Shown piece after piece: positions 1 through 9,361 of a DNA stretch of 64,000 nt (its first letter is position 1; each line of letters starts with the position of its first letter). The position numbers were made by a program, and so were the translations under genes. The notes under the pieces are model-generated. The model did no database searches and was not told the origin of the DNA. It was given only the letters and a program-made list of their open reading frames with translations. This stretch comes from Azospirillum sp. TSH58 (GTDB lineage: Bacteria > Pseudomonadota > Alphaproteobacteria > Azospirillales > Azospirillaceae), in assembly GCF_003119115.1 (NCBI RefSeq), contig NZ_CP022367.1:1663001-1727000 (forward strand), read 5' to 3'.

Positions 1-129
1 GGGAGCAGACTTCCGGCAGGGATGCCGCGGCACCGGTAGCCCATTTGGGAAACCATTGGGGAGACGGGGCCAGGCTGGCAGGACACCGGAGTGACGCTTG
101 CTCCAATCATTCAGACTGATGGAGAAATC

Positions 130-693
130 ATGTCCTTGATCAACACCGAGATTAAGCCGTTCAAGGCGACCGCTTTCAAGGGCGGCAAGTTCATCGACGT
201 CAGCGATGCCGACCTGAAGGGCAAGTGGTCGGTCGTCTTCTTCTACCCGGCGGACTTCACCTTCGTGTGCCCGACCGAGCTGGAAGACCTGGCCGATAAC
301 TACAGCGAGTTCCAGAAGCTCGGCGTTGAGATCTACAGCGTTTCGACCGACACCCATTTCTGCCACAAGGCCTGGCACGACACCTCGCCGGCCATCGGCA
401 AGATCGCCTACACCATGGTCGGCGACCCGACCGCCACGATCTGCCGCAACTTCGAGATCCTGATCGAGGAGAAGGGCCTCGCCGACCGCGGCACCTTCGT
501 CGTCGACCCGGACGGCAAGATCCAGATCGTCGAGATCACCGCCGGCGGCATCGGCCGCGACGCCCGCGAGCTGCTCCGCAAGGTGAAGGCCGCCCAGTAC
601 GTCGCCTCGCACCCGGGCGAGGTCTGCCCGGCCAAGTGGGAAGAGGGTGAGAAGACGCTCGCCCCGTCGCTCGACCTCGTCGGCAAGATCTAA
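130..693 (+). CDS. ahpC: Alkyl hydroperoxide reductase peroxiredoxin AhpC
   Basis: Typical 2-Cys peroxiredoxin of 187 residues that reduces H2O2 and organic peroxides in the cytoplasm, recycled by AhpF encoded next. The peroxidatic Cys47 is in FTFVCPTE and the resolving Cys166 in GEVCPAKW, so both redox cysteines are present; length is normal for the family. The start is the ATG at 130, which has GGAG five bases upstream. A GTG in frame at 91 would add 13 residues unlike the family. The 129 bases upstream should hold the promoter, but I could not identify an OxyR site by eye. Confidence 0.97.
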   Translation: MSLINTEIKPFKATAFKGGKFIDVSDADLKGKWSVVFFYPADFTFVCPTELEDLADNYSEFQKLGVEIYSVSTDTHFCHKAWHDTSPAIGKIAYTMVGDPTATICRNFEILIEEKGLADRGTFVVDPDGKIQIVEITAGGIGRDARELLRKVKAAQYVASHPGEVCPAKWEEGEKTLAPSLDLVGKI

Positions 694-716
694 GCCTCTC
701 CGGCTTGATCCTCTGG

Positions 717-748
717 GAACCGCCGGCCGCAACCGCGGCCGGACGGTT
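717..748 (+). terminator. GC-rich hairpin between ahpC and ahpF
   Basis: The arms AACCGCCGGCCGC and GCGGCCGGACGGTT pair around a three-base AAC loop, with one bulge. No T-run follows, so it is not a canonical intrinsic terminator. Its place 25 bases after the ahpC stop suggests partial termination or mRNA stabilisation, which would give more AhpC than AhpF. Confidence 0.5.
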
Positions 749-830
749 CGGCCGTCGGCTACGCTGGCCGCGGTGCCACGGCTTCGGGCCCGGATCGATT
801 CCGGGCCCGGATCACGAGTGGCCTTCATCC

Positions 831-864
831 GTTCACCAAGATCCGCCGTTCACCAAGATCCGCC
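831..864. repeat. Tandem 17-bp duplication in the ahpC-ahpF gap
   Basis: The unit GTTCACCAAGATCCGCC occurs twice head to tail with no mismatch. Just upstream (about 784-813) a CGGGCCCGGATC unit also occurs twice as a direct repeat. They lie in the untranslated spacer before ahpF; no function is evident. Confidence 0.8.
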
Positions 865-959
865 GTTCGACAAGAAACGCTTCAACGAACTTCTGCTGCC
901 CGGACCCGCCCTGGCGCCACCGGGCTCGCTTCGAAAAACCACTTTCGGGAGCCCTCGCC

Positions 960-2540
960 GTGTTGGATAGCAACGTCAAAGGCCAGCTCAAGGCCTATTT
1001 CGACAAGATCACGCAGCCCATCGAACTGGCCGCCTCCCTGGACGACGGCGCAAAATCGCAGGAAATGCAGGCTCTGCTGCAGGACATCGCGTCCCTGTCG
1101 GACAAGATCACCTTCGTCCGCAGCGACGACGACGCGCGCAAGCCCTCCTTCGCGATCACGCGCACCGGCACCGACATCGGCGTCCGCTTCGCCGGCCTGC
1201 CGATGGGCCACGAATTCAATTCCCTCATCCTCGCCCTGCTGCAGGTCGGCGGCCACCCCTCCAAGGAGTCGGCGGAGGTCATCGAGCAGGTGAAGGCGCT
1301 GGAGGGTGAGTACCGGTTCGAGACCTACTTCTCGCTGTCCTGCCAGAACTGCCCCGACGTGGTGCAGGCCCTGAACCTGATGAGCGTTCTGAACCCGCGG
1401 ATCAAGCATGTCGCCATCGACGGCGCGCTGTTCCAGCAGGAGGTCGAATCGCGCAAGATCATGGCCGTCCCATCCATCTTCCTGAACGGCGAGCCGTTCG
1501 GCCAGGGCCGCATGGGGCTGGAGCAGATCCTCGCCAAGATCGACACCGGCGCCTCGCAGCGCGACGCCGAGAAGATCAAGGCCAAGGACGCCTTCGACGT
1601 GCTGGTGATCGGCGGCGGCCCGGCCGGCGCCGCGGCGGCGATCTACGCGGCCCGCAAGGGCATCCGCACCGGCGTCGCGGCGGAACGCTTCGGCGGTCAG
1701 GTGCTCGACACGATGGCCATCGAGAACTTCATCTCCGTCTCGCACACCGAGGGGCCGAAGCTGGCCGCCGCGCTGGAGCAGCACGTCAAGGAGTATGAGG
1801 TCGACGTGATGAACCTGCAGCGGGCGGAGAAGCTGATCCCCGCGTCGGGTCCGGGCGGCCTGATCGAGGTCCAGCTCGCCAACGGCGCCTCGCTGAAGTC
1901 GAAGACGGTGATCCTGTCCACCGGTGCCCGCTGGCGCCAGATGGGCGTCCCCGGCGAGGATGAGTACCGGAACAAGGGCGTGGCCTATTGCCCGCACTGC
2001 GACGGCCCGCTGTTCAAGGGCAAGCGCGTGGCGGTCATCGGCGGCGGCAATTCCGGTGTCGAGGCGGCCATCGACCTCGCCGGCATCGTCGCCGAGGTGA
2101 CGCTGATCGAGTTCGACAGCCAGCTCCGCGCCGACGAGGTTCTGCAGCGCAAGCTGCGCAGCCTGCCCAACGTGCGCGTCATCACGTCGGGCCTGACGAC
2201 CGAGGTGCATGGCGACGGCACCAAGGTGACCGGCCTCAGCTACAAGAACCGCAACACCGGCGAGGTGCACCGCATCGACCTGGAAGGCATCTTCGTGCAG
2301 ATCGGCCTCGTCCCCAACACCGAGTGGCTGAAGGGCTCCGTGGCGCTGAGCCCGCGCGGCGAGATCGAGGTGGACGCGCGCGGCCAGACCTCCATCCCCG
2401 GCGTGTTCGCGGCGGGCGATGCGACGACGGTGCCTTACAAGCAGATCATCATCGCCATGGGCGAGGGCTCGAAGGCTGCCCTGTCGGCCTTCGACTACCT
2501 GATCCGCATGGCGCCGGTCGAGGCCGTCGCCGCGGCGTAA
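960..2540 (+). CDS. ahpF: Alkyl hydroperoxide reductase flavoprotein subunit AhpF
   Basis: NAD(P)H-dependent flavoprotein that reduces AhpC, about 526 residues (E. coli AhpF is 521). The N-terminal double-thioredoxin domain has a CQNC centre near residue 128. The C-terminal part is thioredoxin-reductase-like, with FAD motif GGGPAGAAAA, redox centre CPHC near residue 344, and NAD motif GGGNSG. The chosen start is GTG at 960, giving the family N-terminus M-L-D-S-N-V-K-G-Q with GGGAG upstream. The frame stays open back to 705, but that extension has no family resemblance. Confidence 0.95.
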   Translation: MLDSNVKGQLKAYFDKITQPIELAASLDDGAKSQEMQALLQDIASLSDKITFVRSDDDARKPSFAITRTGTDIGVRFAGLPMGHEFNSLILALLQVGGHPSKESAEVIEQVKALEGEYRFETYFSLSCQNCPDVVQALNLMSVLNPRIKHVAIDGALFQQEVESRKIMAVPSIFLNGEPFGQGRMGLEQILAKIDTGASQRDAEKIKAKDAFDVLVIGGGPAGAAAAIYAARKGIRTGVAAERFGGQVLDTMAIENFISVSHTEGPKLAAALEQHVKEYEVDVMNLQRAEKLIPASGPGGLIEVQLANGASLKSKTVILSTGARWRQMGVPGEDEYRNKGVAYCPHCDGPLFKGKRVAVIGGGNSGVEAAIDLAGIVAEVTLIEFDSQLRADEVLQRKLRSLPNVRVITSGLTTEVHGDGTKVTGLSYKNRNTGEVHRIDLEGIFVQIGLVPNTEWLKGSVALSPRGEIEVDARGQTSIPGVFAAGDATTVPYKQIIIAMGEGSKAALSAFDYLIRMAPVEAVAAA

Positions 2541-2571
2541 GGGGGCGGATGGTTTGCGAGGTGGTTGTGTA

Positions 2572-2658
2572 GGGCCCCCCTCCCGACCTCCCCCCGCTTC
2601 GCAGGGGGAGGGGAAAAAGCCCTCCCCTGCAAAGCGGGGGAGGGTTGGGTGGGGGCCC
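2572..2658. repeat. Composite palindromic repeat (family A, two inverted copies), probable bidirectional terminator
   Basis: Two inverted copies of a GC-rich unit built around CCTCCCC-TGCRAAGC-GGGGGAGG face each other across an AAAAAGC spacer, so the whole element can fold into one stem with roughly 38-base arms. It fills the gap between convergent ahpF and the paoC-type gene. A third copy of the same unit lies at 46295-46345. Confidence 0.85.
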
Positions 2659-2678
2659 GACGCGACCACTTTTCCTTA

Positions 2679-4955
2679 TCAGCGAAGCCCAGCCAGCACC
2701 TTGTCCAGCGTGATCGGGAAGTCGCGCACGCGCACGCCGGTCGCGTGATGGATGGCGTTGGCGATGGCGGCGGGAACGCCGACGATGCCGATCTCGCCGA
2801 CCCCCTTGGCGCCCAGCGCGTTGACCATGTCGTCGTGCTCCTCGACGAACAGCACGTCGATCTCCGGCACGTCGGCGTGCACCGGGACATGGTACTCCGC
2901 GTAATCGTGGTTCATCACGCGGCCCAGCCGGTGATCGGTGAAGGCCTCCTCCTCCAGACCCATGCCGATGCCCCAGACCACGGCGCCCTGGATCTGGCTG
3001 CGCGCCGTCTTGGGATTGATGATGCGCCCGGCGGCGATGGCGCTGACCACGCGGGCCACCCGGACGGTGCCGAGATCCTCGTCCACCCGGACCTCCACGA
3101 AGACGGCGGAATGGGTGGCGAAGGTGTGCCGCGCCCGCGCCAGCAGATAGGGCAGGGCGCGCGCCTCCTCCTCGATCGTCAGCGTGCCGGAGCCGCGCAT
3201 CACGTCGGTGATCGACAGCCGCCGCGACCGGTCGTCCCGGACGATCAGATGGCCATCGGCAAAGACGACATCCTCCTCCGCCACACCCTTCAGCGGGCTG
3301 TTCTCCAGCTTGCCGGCCAATGTGACCAGTTGTGACCGCACCCGGTCGCACACCGCCTTGACCGCCGACCCGACGGTGGAGACGGTCCAGGACCCGCCCT
3401 CGATGGGAGCGGTGGGAAGCGAGGAATCGCCCAGGCAGAAGGTCACCTCCTCGATCGGCAGGCCCAGCACGTCGGCGGCGATCTGCGTCATGACGGTGTA
3501 GGTGCCGGTGCCGATGTCCGCGGTGGCGCTCGACACCACCAGCTTGCCGTCGACTCCCAGGACCGCCTTGGCGGCGGCCTGCCCCTGCATGGCGTCCCAC
3601 ACGCCCGCCGCCATGCCCCAGCCGATCAGCTCCCGCCCGTCGCGCATCGATCGCGGCGCGGGGGTGCGCTTCGCCCAGCCGAACCGCTCCGCGCCGTGCT
3701 GGAAGCAGGCCCGCAGCTCCTTGCTGGAAAAGGGGTTTCCGGTGTTTGGATCGGTCTCGGCGTAGTTCTTCAGGCGAAGCTCCACCGGGTCCATGCCGAG
3801 CTTGCAGGCCAGCTCGTCCATGGCAATCTCCAGCGCCGGGACTCCGGTCGCCGCACCGGGCGCGCGCTGGTCCAGCGGCGTGTGCACGTCCAGCCGCGAC
3901 AGTTTGTAGTCCAGCCGGACGTTGTCGCAGGCGTACTGCTGGCCCGACCAGTTGACGACGACCTCCACGTAATTCTCGTTCCGCGAGCTTTCCTGCACCG
4001 CCTCGTGGATCAGCGCCCGCAGCGTGCCGTCGCGGTCGGCACCCAAAGCCACCCGCTGGATGGTTTCGGGCCGGTGGCCGAAGCTGAACATCTGCGGACG
4101 CGACAGCTCCACCCGGACGGAGCGTTTCAACTGCGTCGCCGCCAACATGGCCATGAAGAGCTGGTGCTGAGGCCGCAAGCCCGAGCCGAAGGCGCCGCCG
4201 ACGAAGGGCGACATCACCCGCACGGCGGATTTTGGCAGGCCGAAGACGTTGCAGATGTAGGTGTGGCAGTTCTGCGCGCCCTGGGTCTTGTCGTGGACGG
4301 TCAGCGTGCCGTCATCGTGGTGCAGGACGGTGGTGGCGTGCATCTCCATCGGGTTGTGGTATTCCGCCGCCTGGGTGAACTCTGCGTCCACCTGGACTGG
4401 CGAGTCGAGGAAGGCCTGCTCCGGGTCGCCGCGCGGCTTCGGCGGGGGCTGGAAGCCGCCCTTGTCCTTGCCGGGGGTGAAGGTGTTCACGCGGTTGGCG
4501 CGCAGGTCGGTCTGGTGGGGGGCCGCCTCATACTCGATGTGGACGAGGCGGGCGGCGTAGCGGGCCAGCTCGAAGCTCTCCGCAATCACCAGCGCCACCG
4601 GCTGGAGCGCGTGGTGGATCTCCGCGTCGTAGAGCGGACGGAAGGGCGCTCCCTTGGGCGCGTCGTCGTCCTTCCATTTGCGGTCGAACCAGGCGAGGCT
4701 CGGCCGGTTCTCGTGGGTGAAGACGTGGATGACGCCGGGCAGGGCGAGCGCCGCCGCCGTGTCGATGCGGGTGATCCGGCCGCGCGCGATGGCGCTGGAG
4801 ACGATGTAGCCGTGGGCGAGGTCCGGCAGGGTGAATTCGGCGGCGTAATGGGCGTTGCCGGTCACCTTCTTGCGCCCGTCCACCCGGCTGACGGGCTTGC
4901 CGATGGGGCCGTTGGGCTCCTTGAGGAAGCCGGGGATGCTGGGAATGGCGATCAT
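2679..4955 (-). CDS. paoC: Molybdopterin-binding subunit of xanthine dehydrogenase-family aldehyde oxidoreductase (PaoC/YagR type)
   Basis: Large catalytic subunit (758 residues) of a three-subunit molybdenum hydroxylase that oxidises aldehydes or N-heterocycles. The N-terminus has the aldehyde oxidase a/b hammerhead region (GKPVSRVDGRKKVTGNAHYA). The molybdenum-cofactor regions follow, with GGAFGSG near residue 255 and the C-terminal GVGEIG motif carrying the likely catalytic Glu. It overlaps the FAD subunit by four bases (ATGA), so the genes are translationally coupled, last in the order FeS-FAD-Mo. Substrate cannot be told from sequence. Confidence 0.88.
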   Translation of the reverse strand: MIAIPSIPGFLKEPNGPIGKPVSRVDGRKKVTGNAHYAAEFTLPDLAHGYIVSSAIARGRITRIDTAAALALPGVIHVFTHENRPSLAWFDRKWKDDDAPKGAPFRPLYDAEIHHALQPVALVIAESFELARYAARLVHIEYEAAPHQTDLRANRVNTFTPGKDKGGFQPPPKPRGDPEQAFLDSPVQVDAEFTQAAEYHNPMEMHATTVLHHDDGTLTVHDKTQGAQNCHTYICNVFGLPKSAVRVMSPFVGGAFGSGLRPQHQLFMAMLAATQLKRSVRVELSRPQMFSFGHRPETIQRVALGADRDGTLRALIHEAVQESSRNENYVEVVVNWSGQQYACDNVRLDYKLSRLDVHTPLDQRAPGAATGVPALEIAMDELACKLGMDPVELRLKNYAETDPNTGNPFSSKELRACFQHGAERFGWAKRTPAPRSMRDGRELIGWGMAAGVWDAMQGQAAAKAVLGVDGKLVVSSATADIGTGTYTVMTQIAADVLGLPIEEVTFCLGDSSLPTAPIEGGSWTVSTVGSAVKAVCDRVRSQLVTLAGKLENSPLKGVAEEDVVFADGHLIVRDDRSRRLSITDVMRGSGTLTIEEEARALPYLLARARHTFATHSAVFVEVRVDEDLGTVRVARVVSAIAAGRIINPKTARSQIQGAVVWGIGMGLEEEAFTDHRLGRVMNHDYAEYHVPVHADVPEIDVLFVEEHDDMVNALGAKGVGEIGIVGVPAAIANAIHHATGVRVRDFPITLDKVLAGLR

Positions 4956-5950
4956 GGGCGGGGCGCTCCCTTGCGGTCTGCGGCTTCGGTCAGGGCGCGG
5001 ACGATGGCGCGCTCGGCCAGTTCGATCTTGAAGCTGTTGTGCTCGTGCCCCTTGGCGTCGCGCAGCAGCACGCGCGCGGCGGCGCGGAACCGGTCGGGCG
5101 TGGCGGGTTTCCCGATGAGGGCGGCTTCGGCCTCCGGGTCGCGCCAGGGCTTGTGGGCGACCCCGCCCAGCGCCAGCCGGGCGTCGCGGACGGTGTCCCC
5201 ATCCATCTCCAGCCCCGCCGCCACCGACACCAGGGCGAAGGCGTAGGAGGCGCGGTCGCGGATCTTCAGATAGGTCGAATGGTCGGCGAAGCCCCTGGCC
5301 GGCAGGTCGATGGATGTCACGAGGTCGCCCGGCCGCAGGACCGTGTCGATTTCCGGGCGGTCGCCGGGCAGGCGGTGGAACTCGGTGAAGGGGATACTGC
5401 GCTCGCCGTCCGGCCCGGTCACCTGGACGACCGCTTCGAGCGCCGCCAGCGCGACGCAGAGGTCGGAGGGGTGGACGGCGATGCAGTGGTCGCTGGCGCC
5501 CAGGATGGCGTGGATGCGGTTCACCCCGCCGATCGCGCCGCAGCCCGACCCCGGCTCCCGTTTGTTGCAGGGGGTGGCCGTGTCGTAGAAGTAATAGCAG
5601 CGTGTCCGTTGCAGCAGGTTGCCGCCGTTGGTCGCCATGTTGCGGAGCTGCGCCGAGGCCCCGGCGAGAATCGCCTTGGACAGCATGGGGTAGCGGGTCT
5701 GCACGCGCTCGTCATAGGCGGTGTCGGCGTTGCGGGCCAGCGCGCCCAGACGCAGGCCGCCCTCCGCCGTCTCCTCGATCCGGTCCAGTGGCAGGCGCGA
5801 GATGTCGACCAGCTTTTCCGGCCGCGCCACGTCGGACTTCATCAGATCGAGCAGGTTGGTCCCCCCGGCGACGAAGACCGCTCCGGAGGCGCCGGCCCGT
5901 CCGACCGCGTCCGCCGCGCTGCCGGCTCGGGTGTAGGTGAAGGATCTCAT
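4952..5950 (-). CDS. paoB: FAD-binding subunit of molybdenum aldehyde oxidoreductase (PaoB/YagS type)
   Basis: Medium subunit (332 residues) passing electrons between the iron-sulfur subunit and its acceptor. It has the FAD_binding_5 signature FVAGGTNLLDLMK near residues 27-39, a CO dehydrogenase-flavoprotein C-terminal domain, and the stretch RTRCYYFYDTATPCNKREPG. The Cys residues in that stretch resemble the extra [4Fe-4S] site of E. coli PaoB. It overlaps both neighbours by four bases, so all three are one operon. Confidence 0.88.
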   Translation of the reverse strand: MRSFTYTRAGSAADAVGRAGASGAVFVAGGTNLLDLMKSDVARPEKLVDISRLPLDRIEETAEGGLRLGALARNADTAYDERVQTRYPMLSKAILAGASAQLRNMATNGGNLLQRTRCYYFYDTATPCNKREPGSGCGAIGGVNRIHAILGASDHCIAVHPSDLCVALAALEAVVQVTGPDGERSIPFTEFHRLPGDRPEIDTVLRPGDLVTSIDLPARGFADHSTYLKIRDRASYAFALVSVAAGLEMDGDTVRDARLALGGVAHKPWRDPEAEAALIGKPATPDRFRAAARVLLRDAKGHEHNSFKIELAERAIVRALTEAADRKGAPRP

Positions 5951-6483
5951 GGCGCGCCCTCCGCCTTCGGGGCGGCGGTCGCCATGGCCTGCCGGATCGC
6001 CGCGACGATGTTGGGGTAGGCCCCGCAGCGGCAGAGGTTGCCGCTCATCAGTTCGCGGATCTCATCGTCGGTGGTGGCCTTGCCCTCGGCGATCAGCCCG
6101 GCGGCGGAGCAGATCTGGCCCGGCGTGCAATAGCCGCACTGGAAGGCGTCATGCTCGATGAAGGCTTCCTGGAGCGGGTGGAGCGAGTCGCCGGTGGTCA
6201 GCCCTTCGATGGTGGTGACCTTGCGGCCGTCCTGCATCGCCGCCAGCGTCAGGCAGGCGTTGATGCGGCGCCCGTCCACCAGCACGGTGCAGGCCCCGCA
6301 CTGACCGTGGTCGCAGCCCTTTTTGGTGCCGGTCAGGTCGAGGTGCAGGCGCAGCGCGTCCAGCAGGGTCGTCCAGGGGGCGAGGTGAAGTGTCCGTTCC
6401 ACCCCGTTGATGTTCAGCGTGACGGGAATCGGTTCGGGAGGAGGGGCGGGGGTCGGGCGCAGGCTGGCCTTGAGCTGTGCCAT
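5947..6483 (-). CDS. paoA: 2Fe-2S subunit of molybdenum aldehyde oxidoreductase (PaoA/YagT type)
   Basis: Small subunit (178 residues) with two [2Fe-2S] clusters. The plant-type cluster is CDHGQCGACTVL and the second cluster is in QCGYCTPGQ plus CRCGAYPN. E. coli PaoA is exported by the Tat system; this protein starts MAQLKASLRPTPAPPPEPIP with no twin-arginine or hydrophobic segment, so a cytoplasmic enzyme is likely. First gene of the operon. A perfect TGTCCGGACA palindrome at 6549-6558, 66 bases upstream, could be an operator, though a 10-bp palindrome is weak evidence. Confidence 0.88.
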   Translation of the reverse strand: MAQLKASLRPTPAPPPEPIPVTLNINGVERTLHLAPWTTLLDALRLHLDLTGTKKGCDHGQCGACTVLVDGRRINACLTLAAMQDGRKVTTIEGLTTGDSLHPLQEAFIEHDAFQCGYCTPGQICSAAGLIAEGKATTDDEIRELMSGNLCRCGAYPNIVAAIRQAMATAAPKAEGAP

Positions 6484-6663
6484 GGAGACTCCGGATCTGC
6501 GGGGGAGCGCCGGACGCCGTTACGACAAAGGGCGGCGCCGGCTTCACATGTCCGGACAACAGGAGGTTTGCACCGCCGTTCCGCAGCCGGAACGAACCGG
6601 CCGGGAACGGACGCTGCCGCACCTCGGGCACAGGCTGAAAGGTTGGGGTTCGGCGGTCCGCGG

Positions 6664-8277
6664 TTACTTCTTCGCGGGGCCGGCGATGCCGGACTTCTCC
6701 GCGGCGTCCAGCAGGGTGACGACCTCCGGGGCGACCCACCAGCGGCAGCGCTTGCGCTCGTCGCTCGACACGGCGATGACGCGGTCGATCAGGCGGGATT
6801 CGGAGGCGCCGAACGTCTTCTGCTGCCGAAGGGCGGACTCGATCACCCCGGCCAGCGCGATGTCGAGCGCGGTGATCTCGATGGGATAGCTCAGCATGTC
6901 CGCCAGATCGGCGAGCTGCCCCAGCGTCCGCAGCCCCTCCGCGGCACCGGTGGAGGACAGGCGGCGGAAGACCGTGGCGACGTGGTTGCCGTCCTCGGCC
7001 CGCCACGGCTTGCCGGAGGACACGATGCCGCGCCGCGCCAGCTGCGCCTGGAACTCGTTGACGAAGCGCACGCGCTCGATCAGCGGGTCCAGCACGCTGT
7101 GCATGGTCAGCGCCTCGATCCGTCGCGCCAGGACGGGGGCGAGATCCTCGTGCACCGCGTTGCTCAACTCGCGGAACGCCTGATGGACCATGTTGCGTTC
7201 GCGGTCGGTGGTGTCCAGTTCCAGCGCGTGGACGGCGTCGTACCAGGCCAGGAAATGCTGCAACTGGGCGGAGGGATGGTCGCGGTCGTCCACCGCGTCC
7301 GCCACCAGCAGGCCGGGCTTGCTGAGGAAGCTGCCGGTCAGCGTCGTCTTCAGCGTCTCCGCGGCGACGAGGAGGCGGCCGATGATCGCGTCCTTGGCGA
7401 CGGCGATGGGGAAGGCCTCGAACAGGCGGGTCGCCAGGGCGGCGTCGTCCCGCCGGTGAAGACCGGCCACCGCGAACATGGCCGCTCCCTCGCGATTGCA
7501 GTCGCCGCGCCGCACCATCTCCCGCGCCAGACGCACCGGGTCGCCGTGCAGCAGTGACGGCAGGGGCTGGTCCGCCCAGGCGGGGGCGGCATGAAGGATG
7601 GTTTCCATCCGCTCCAGCTCCGCGCGGGCGACGCCCTCGCGTTGGCGGACGCCGTGGCGTTTCAACATCTGCGCGCGGAAGCCCGACACCTCGGCCAGGA
7701 AGGCGGTCGCCTCCGCCGGCGTGGCGCGCAGGCGGGCCAGCACGGCGAGGCTGCGCTGGCGCAGTTCGTCCGCCCAGCCCTGCGCCTCGGCGGAGGCGAA
7801 GATCTCGTTCAGCGGCTGGTCCTTGGCGAGCCGGGCCACCGTCTCCTGGACGCGGCCGACCAGAGGCTCCATGCGCGGGGCCAGGGCGAACCACCAGGCG
7901 CTGACATCGGCCAGATGCAGGGCACCGGCCAGCCGGACGCCGCTGGTCAGCAGGGAATCGTCGCGCAGGATCAGCGCGTCGAACAGGCCGGTCCAGACCC
8001 GGCGCGCGTGTTCGGACCGCCGCCCGTTCAGCATGGTGACCAGCATCTGGGCGACCGGCTCGGCCATGTCCTCCAGATACCCGTCGCGGATCATCTTGTA
8101 GAGCTGGAGCTTCTGGACATGGTCCAGCGGGGCCAGGACATCGGACACGCGCTTCAGGCTGTTGTCCCGTCCACCGGGCAGATCGGGCAGGGCGAGGTGG
8201 AGCGGCATGGCCGTCACCGCGTCGGGCGGAGCGCCGTCGACAGCCTGTGTCTCTTTCGACATCCGAAGCTTTGCCAT
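6664..8277 (-). CDS. Hypothetical protein (537 aa)
   Basis: Not recognised. A soluble, mostly alpha-helical protein with no signal peptide or membrane segment, rich in Arg, Ala and Leu, with helical repeat-like stretches throughout. Codon use matches its neighbours, so it is a real gene. I chose the ATG at 8277 because GGATGGG lies seven bases upstream; an ATG at 8295 has no visible ribosome site. The upstream DNA is AT-rich and likely holds the promoter. Confidence 0.75.
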   Translation of the reverse strand: MAKLRMSKETQAVDGAPPDAVTAMPLHLALPDLPGGRDNSLKRVSDVLAPLDHVQKLQLYKMIRDGYLEDMAEPVAQMLVTMLNGRRSEHARRVWTGLFDALILRDDSLLTSGVRLAGALHLADVSAWWFALAPRMEPLVGRVQETVARLAKDQPLNEIFASAEAQGWADELRQRSLAVLARLRATPAEATAFLAEVSGFRAQMLKRHGVRQREGVARAELERMETILHAAPAWADQPLPSLLHGDPVRLAREMVRRGDCNREGAAMFAVAGLHRRDDAALATRLFEAFPIAVAKDAIIGRLLVAAETLKTTLTGSFLSKPGLLVADAVDDRDHPSAQLQHFLAWYDAVHALELDTTDRERNMVHQAFRELSNAVHEDLAPVLARRIEALTMHSVLDPLIERVRFVNEFQAQLARRGIVSSGKPWRAEDGNHVATVFRRLSSTGAAEGLRTLGQLADLADMLSYPIEITALDIALAGVIESALRQQKTFGASESRLIDRVIAVSSDERKRCRWWVAPEVVTLLDAAEKSGIAGPAKK

Positions 8278-8492
8278 GGTCGGACCCATCCGCATCGAAG
8301 CGTGTGGAAATTCAATCTAAGATCGATTGGATATGGTTGTTAGAATATGCCTAAAAAGCCTAACGAATCGCTAAGCGGTGACAAAGATAGAATTTTGCAG
8401 CTCTATGACGAAATGTGACAAGGCTGACGAAGCGGAAAGCGAAGATGATTCATTGACCGTTACATTTAAAGCACAACCCAAGCGGTCATGCC

Positions 8493-9146
8493 TCATCCCT
8501 TCAGCGGGCGGTTCCGTCCGGGCTCCGCGGGCTTGCGCGCGGGGATGGGGGGTGCGCTGCGCTCCCGCCCCTCCTCCCCGAGAAAGCCCTGCGCCGCGAC
8601 GACGGCGGAGCGCCAGGGGCGGTCCATCGCCATCCAGTTCTCGAAGGGCAGGCGGTCGAAGGGCAGGCCCGGCCCGGAACCGGAAAACAGGCCGGAGATC
8701 ATCCAGCCGGCCAGCAGCGTGACCGCCAGCTGTTCCGAGAACCCGCCGGTCTTCAGGATGGGCAGCGCGAAGTTGCGCCGCCGCTTGATCGGCCACAGCA
8801 GCGGCAGCCCCGCCGGGGTCAGCAGGTCGCCCGCCAGATGGGTCAGATAGCCGATCAGGAAGGGCAGGATCAGGTGCGAGTAGTCCGCATACTCGTGCAG
8901 GACCCACAGGCAGCCCACGATGGCCAGCGTGGAATGGGTGACGCCGCGATGCCCGAAGACGGCGGAGATCACGTTCGACAGGGGCCGCATCAACTGGCCG
9001 AGCGTCGATTTGGGATGGTCGATGTCCGGCGCCAGCGACCCGATCACCGCCGCTCCGAACGCCACCACGTCGAAGGGCAGGCCGAAGCGCGCCGACGCGT
9101 AGAACCACGCCGCCCCGCCGACGATCATGTGGGAAGAGGCCATCAT
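8493..9146 (-). CDS. Membrane-bound metal-dependent hydrolase, YdjM/DUF457-like
   Basis: Integral membrane protein of 217 residues with about four hydrophobic segments. It carries the conserved polar motifs of the YdjM (LexA-regulated, DUF457) family: SLAPDIDHP near residue 38, GHRGVTHS near 66 and HLAGDLLTPAG near 103. These His and Asp residues are the presumed metal ligands. The last 25 residues are basic and proline-rich, probably a cytoplasmic tail. The true substrate of this family is unknown. Confidence 0.85.
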   Translation of the reverse strand: MMASSHMIVGGAAWFYASARFGLPFDVVAFGAAVIGSLAPDIDHPKSTLGQLMRPLSNVISAVFGHRGVTHSTLAIVGCLWVLHEYADYSHLILPFLIGYLTHLAGDLLTPAGLPLLWPIKRRRNFALPILKTGGFSEQLAVTLLAGWMISGLFSGSGPGLPFDRLPFENWMAMDRPWRSAVVAAQGFLGEEGRERSAPPIPARKPAEPGRNRPLKG

Positions 9147-9361
9147 GGGCGGTCACCGCCGGACGAGCGATGAGGCACAGGGCGTCAGAACGCGCGAAGG
9201 CTGTGCCTGGGTGACGGCCACTCTGTCGGATGCTCCCGGATTCCTGGTTCCTAACTTTAGGACAGAAGTCGCGACCACACAATCGCGGCCTGATCAAGAG
9301 GGATTCCGAAATAACATGGCGCCTATGCGTTCACACCGTTGGTTGAGGAGCGCCGAGCCCG

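Noticed and set aside
882..2669. Long antisense open frame (595 aa) over ahpF
   Set aside because: It mirrors the GC-rich codon pattern of ahpF, has low-complexity Arg/His/Gly content and no domain. The same holds for large shadows over 10298-12325, 23145-26234, 33497-35770, 40758-44504 and 58161-61130.
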